The position numbers and the translations under genes are program-made. Shown in pieces: positions 60,904-64,000 of a DNA stretch of 64,000 bases. How positions within the stretch are numbered: the first letter of the stretch is position 1; each line of letters opens with the position of its first letter. Source of the stretch: Pyrrhoderma lamaoense (taxonomy: Eukaryota > Basidiomycota > Agaricomycetes > Hymenochaetales > Hymenochaetaceae); contig NBAZ01000008.1 of the NCBI GenBank assembly GCA_002794735.1, forward strand, positions 1,302,001-1,366,000, in the 5' to 3' direction. Below the pieces are notes generated by a model. The model did not search any database and had not been told where the DNA came from. It worked only from the letters and a program-made list of their open reading frames with translations.

Positions 60904-61325
60904 ATGGTCCATCCATCCACTACGAACTCGACGTCGAATACGGCGTCTTCAACTAACCATCGTCGGACTTCCTTCGACGACTACGAATACGACTTCCCTC
61001 CGTACTCATACTCACCCGTAAAACAGTTCCAGTACACTCCACGCGCTACCTACTCTCCTCCTACCGCTCATAGGTCACGAGGTCCTTCCTCTGCTTCAAC
61101 CTCAACAACGACCACTGCTTACTCTCACGCTTCTCACGCTTCCTCTTCCTCAACTGCTTCATCTTCATCCTCTTCTGCTCCTTCATCAAATTCACCCAGG
61201 ACTCCCCATCATTCGTCCTCCCGATTATTCAGGTCTTCCTATCTAGAGCAGCCAAACTTGGTCGTTGTCGAGCACCCTGACGAGGATCTTCATTATGCTC
61301 GTGATCTTCAGCAACAAGATGGCTT

Positions 61326-61356
<31 letters not shown>

Positions 61357-63884
61357 AAGAAACTGGTTCCTTCGGGTGGTTTAGACGATGTAGATTCAAA
61401 GACGCTTAAGCGCGAAATTGAGCAGTTATTACATGACCAACGACGGTCGCATTTACTAGCCGCTCGCTTATCCGACAGCATTAACAACGACGATGGCGAC
61501 GGCGAAGGTCAGGCACAGAGGGTCAGGGATGGTCAGGTAGAAGAAGGAGAGGGGATGGAGGAGGAGGAGGAGGATGAAGAAGACGAGAGGAGAAGGATGG
61601 CGGCCAACAGACGGAGAGAAGTCCCTCGAAGAGGCTCACCTTATCTTAATCAGTACCCACCTCCAGCCTACCTTCAATCCTACTCCCCTTCGGCTATCGG
61701 CAGCAGAGCACAAAGGAGACCACCTTCTTGGGCTACCAGTAGGTCGAGTCCGTTTGCCGATAGGGATCCCGCGTCACCTGCTGAGGACTCGAGTAATAAT
61801 GGTAATGGTAATACTGAAGACGAAGAGTATTACTATAATTACTATTATAATCATGTTTACAATAACGGGAGCGGGAACAACGGCAGCGCAGGCGGAGCGA
61901 AGAGAAGAAGTTTGCATGCTTATACTCCTTCGCCTCAGACTACCCCCGCCCAACATCAAGGACAAGCGCAGTTACAGGAGGCACAAGGACAGGGACAGTC
62001 GTCGAGACGTGCCTCGTTACAATTGCAATTGAATTTACACCCTCCGTCGCCTGTCCCATCTTTCACTGGTCTAGCAGTCGCCAACTCGCGTTCTCCGTCA
62101 CCGCACAACAGGAATAGTAGCAGGTTTGGGGGACAATGGGCGGCTTCTTCCTCTTCCTCTTCCTCCTCTTCGCCGCAGAGGCAACAGCGGGCGATGCTTC
62201 ACCCTTTGACTACTACCGGGTTCGGGAACGGGACGGGTACACCACGCAGATCGGTATCCCTCAACGTCTCACCCTCGCTCGGTCCTACTCCTTCACCATA
62301 CTCGTCTAGACGAGCTTCGTTGAACTTGAACGCGAACATGAACGCAAACTATAATAATAGGGATAGGAGCAGGAGCACGACGCCCTCGCCTCTCTTCCTG
62401 ACTCCAAACTTGTACTCCTCGAGCGCCTTACCCGTCTTGCCCTCCCGAGCAGGGTCGTCCGAGGGTGGACACTCTTCGTCTGGTGGCCATGAACGTTTGC
62501 TGGGCGGCGGCAGCACTAGCGGTGCTATGATGGGAGGCTCGATGGGGTTGGTAGAAGAGCCTGAAGAAGTAGGAGGAGCGATGGTCGGGGCGATGTCTTG
62601 CTCTGCGCCTGCTGAGGAAGCTAGCCCGTTAAGAACAGCCTTGTTACTCGACGCCCGCGGGTCGGGTGTTGGTGTAGATGGAAGACGAAGGGCGAGGACG
62701 CCTGACCCTGTGGCTGTTAGCGCTGCTTTACTCTCACATACCAATCCTGCTACTTCTTCTTCTGCACGCGTGGATGGAGGGAGAGGCCTCGGCAGAGGTC
62801 TTGGTCTCGGTGCTGGTGCGTTGATGAGGAAGAAAAAAGACTGGACTGAGTTTAGGGGGAAGAACGTTATTATGACTTGCCTGTTATGAGGGGTGGTGAG
62901 GACGAATATGAGCAGCGGGATGTCGAAGAGGATGATGGTGATGATGATGATAGATTTGGTTTGGGGAGAGGAAGAGGAGGAAGGAGAAGGAGAAGAGAGG
63001 GTGCAGGAGGGGAAGTAGTCGATTTGTCTTCGAGAAGTGGAAGTCGGAGAGCTTCTTCGGTACGCCCTGGACATGATAGTGAGACGGCTACGGCTGCTGC
63101 GATCACGGCTGGTCTGGCGGGATTGGGCCTTGAGCTCGGAGAACCCGCTACGTATTTCGGAAGAGGAGGCCAGTATGTATCGTATGCAGACGATACTGAC
63201 GATGGTGACGAAGATGATGATGAGGAGGAGGAGGAGGATGGTGATGAAGAGGAGGAAGAGGGGGTTGGGATGGGAAGGAGGAGCCGGAGCCAGAGTCGAA
63301 GTCAGAGTAGGAGTCATAGTAGGATGAAGATGCGGGGTACCAACGCCAACGCCAACGGAGGCGGTGTGATGAAGAAGAGAAGGAAAGGTGGCTCGTCCTC
63401 CTTGTTCGGTACGTTGTTCTCCTTCTCGAGAAGGAAAGAGAGAGTCGGAGTCGGGAGGGAGGACGAGGTCGGCGACGATGACCATCACCCATACGAATAT
63501 CAGAGCCAGTACCGGTATCCAAGCCAGTATCAGTATCCATACCAGAACCAGACATACGAACGTGAAGAGTTCGAGAGAGAAGACGAAGAAGAAGAAGGAG
63601 AGAGAGTCCCGAGGTGTGCTTCCTTCGGACTCGGTTTTCTTGGGTTTGGCGGTGGGAAGAAGTCGTTGACGACGACGTCTATGTCTATGTCTAGGTCTGT
63701 ACGGAAGGATACTGCGAACACGAATGCGATGAGGATGAGGACGAGTTATTCGGGTGGTGGTATGGGCGGGGGAGAGAAGATGATGAGAGATGTAAAGTGG
63801 GGTGTGAGAGCTCGGTGGGCGGCTGTCAAGCTCCGTGTCAGGTTAGGGGCGTTTAGAGCCCGGAGACGCGTTGGGCTGGTGTGA
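60904..63884 (+). CDS. Large low-complexity, largely disordered protein of unknown function
   Basis: ATG 60904 (MVHPSTTNSTSNTASSTNHR) is preferred. An in-frame ATG at 60754 would translate the CT-rich leader. The reading continues to 62889 and then, one frame over, to 63884. The shift lies in G5 at 62855-62859: one more G gives FRGEERYYDLPVMRGGEDEY and a single protein of about 990 residues without introns. Features in order: a Tyr/Pro motif (DDYEYDFPPYSYSPVKQF), poly-Ser, a helical segment KTLKREIEQLLHDQRRSHLL after poly-Gln, an acidic patch, repeated SRRASL/RRSVSL-type sites (possible PKA targets), Asn/Tyr-rich and Gly-rich runs, a long acidic block, an SRSQSRSQSRS tract and a basic C-terminus (KWGVRARWAAVKLRVRLGAF). 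No known domain recognised. Probably cytosolic or nuclear. Confidence 0.7.
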
Positions 63885-64000
63885 TTCTCTCTACATGTAT
63901 GCGATTCTGTGTGGGGAGAAGAAACAATGATCGAGAAAGAGTTGGGATATTGGGGAGGGCTATGGAAATGGATCGCACTGAAACGAAGTCTTTGGAGAGA
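63885..64000. other. 3' flank of the last gene
   Basis: Presumed 3' UTR. No feature seen. Confidence 0.4.

Noticed and set aside
62349..63488. A 379-codon open frame antisense to the last gene
   Set aside because: It lies wholly opposite the plus-strand protein, mirrors its repeats as Ser/Leu/Pro runs, and has no domain. The plus-strand reading becomes continuous after one homopolymer correction.

Overview
The window looks like nuclear DNA of a filamentous basidiomycete, probably an agaricomycete. Genes carry many short introns (about 45-80 nt) with GTRNGT donors, CTRAY branch points and YAG acceptors. Intergenic DNA is AT-rich, with CT-rich tracts of the kind found at basidiomycete promoters. 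The gene content (two cytochrome P450s, a Kre6/Skn1 glucan-synthesis protein, Nce101, a PL3 pectate lyase, a Tri3-like acyltransferase) is fungal. The species cannot be named from sequence alone.

Layout. 0-9.8 kb: 5' end of a P450 leaving the left edge, an inverted P450 relic, a PQ-loop vacuolar transporter, a GH16 Kre6-type protein, an unrecognised small gene and Nce101. 9.8-13.8 kb: 4 kb without a recognisable gene. 13.8-27.6 kb: RPA32 (RPA2), a Tri3-like acyltransferase, a transketolase-family enzyme, a protein with two PP1-docking motifs, and a complete P450. 28.7-39.4 kb: ribosomal protein L7 with a C/D snoRNA in its long intron, an F-box/LRR-like gene, a SUR7/PalI protein, tRNA-Val(CAC) with an intron, and the NatB subunit NAA25. 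40.3-48.2 kb: a divergent second RPA32-type protein, a pectate lyase with a 6-nt microexon, and the proteasome lid genes RPN6 and RPN7, divergent from a 266-bp promoter with four ACGCGT boxes. 48.2-60.9 kb: 12.7 kb of simple-sequence-rich DNA without a supportable gene. 60.9-63.9 kb: one long gene for a low-complexity, largely disordered protein.

Themes. Genome maintenance and proteostasis genes (RPA32, an RPA32 paralogue, RPN6, RPN7, NAA25, RPL7) are interspersed with wall, vacuole, plant-degradation and secondary-metabolism genes. ACGCGT boxes sit upstream of both RPA32 and the RPN6/RPN7 pair.

Sequence quality. Many conserved genes, including the essential RPL7, are broken by single missing bases, mostly in short homopolymers. 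About fifteen such sites were seen and almost all are deficits. RPA32, transketolase, RPN6 and RPN7 read through cleanly. The pattern is that of uncorrected long-read assembly error rather than gene decay, so automated models here will be fragmented. Gene spans below use the frame-corrected reading. Splice sites were assigned by eye from motif, phase and family expectation.
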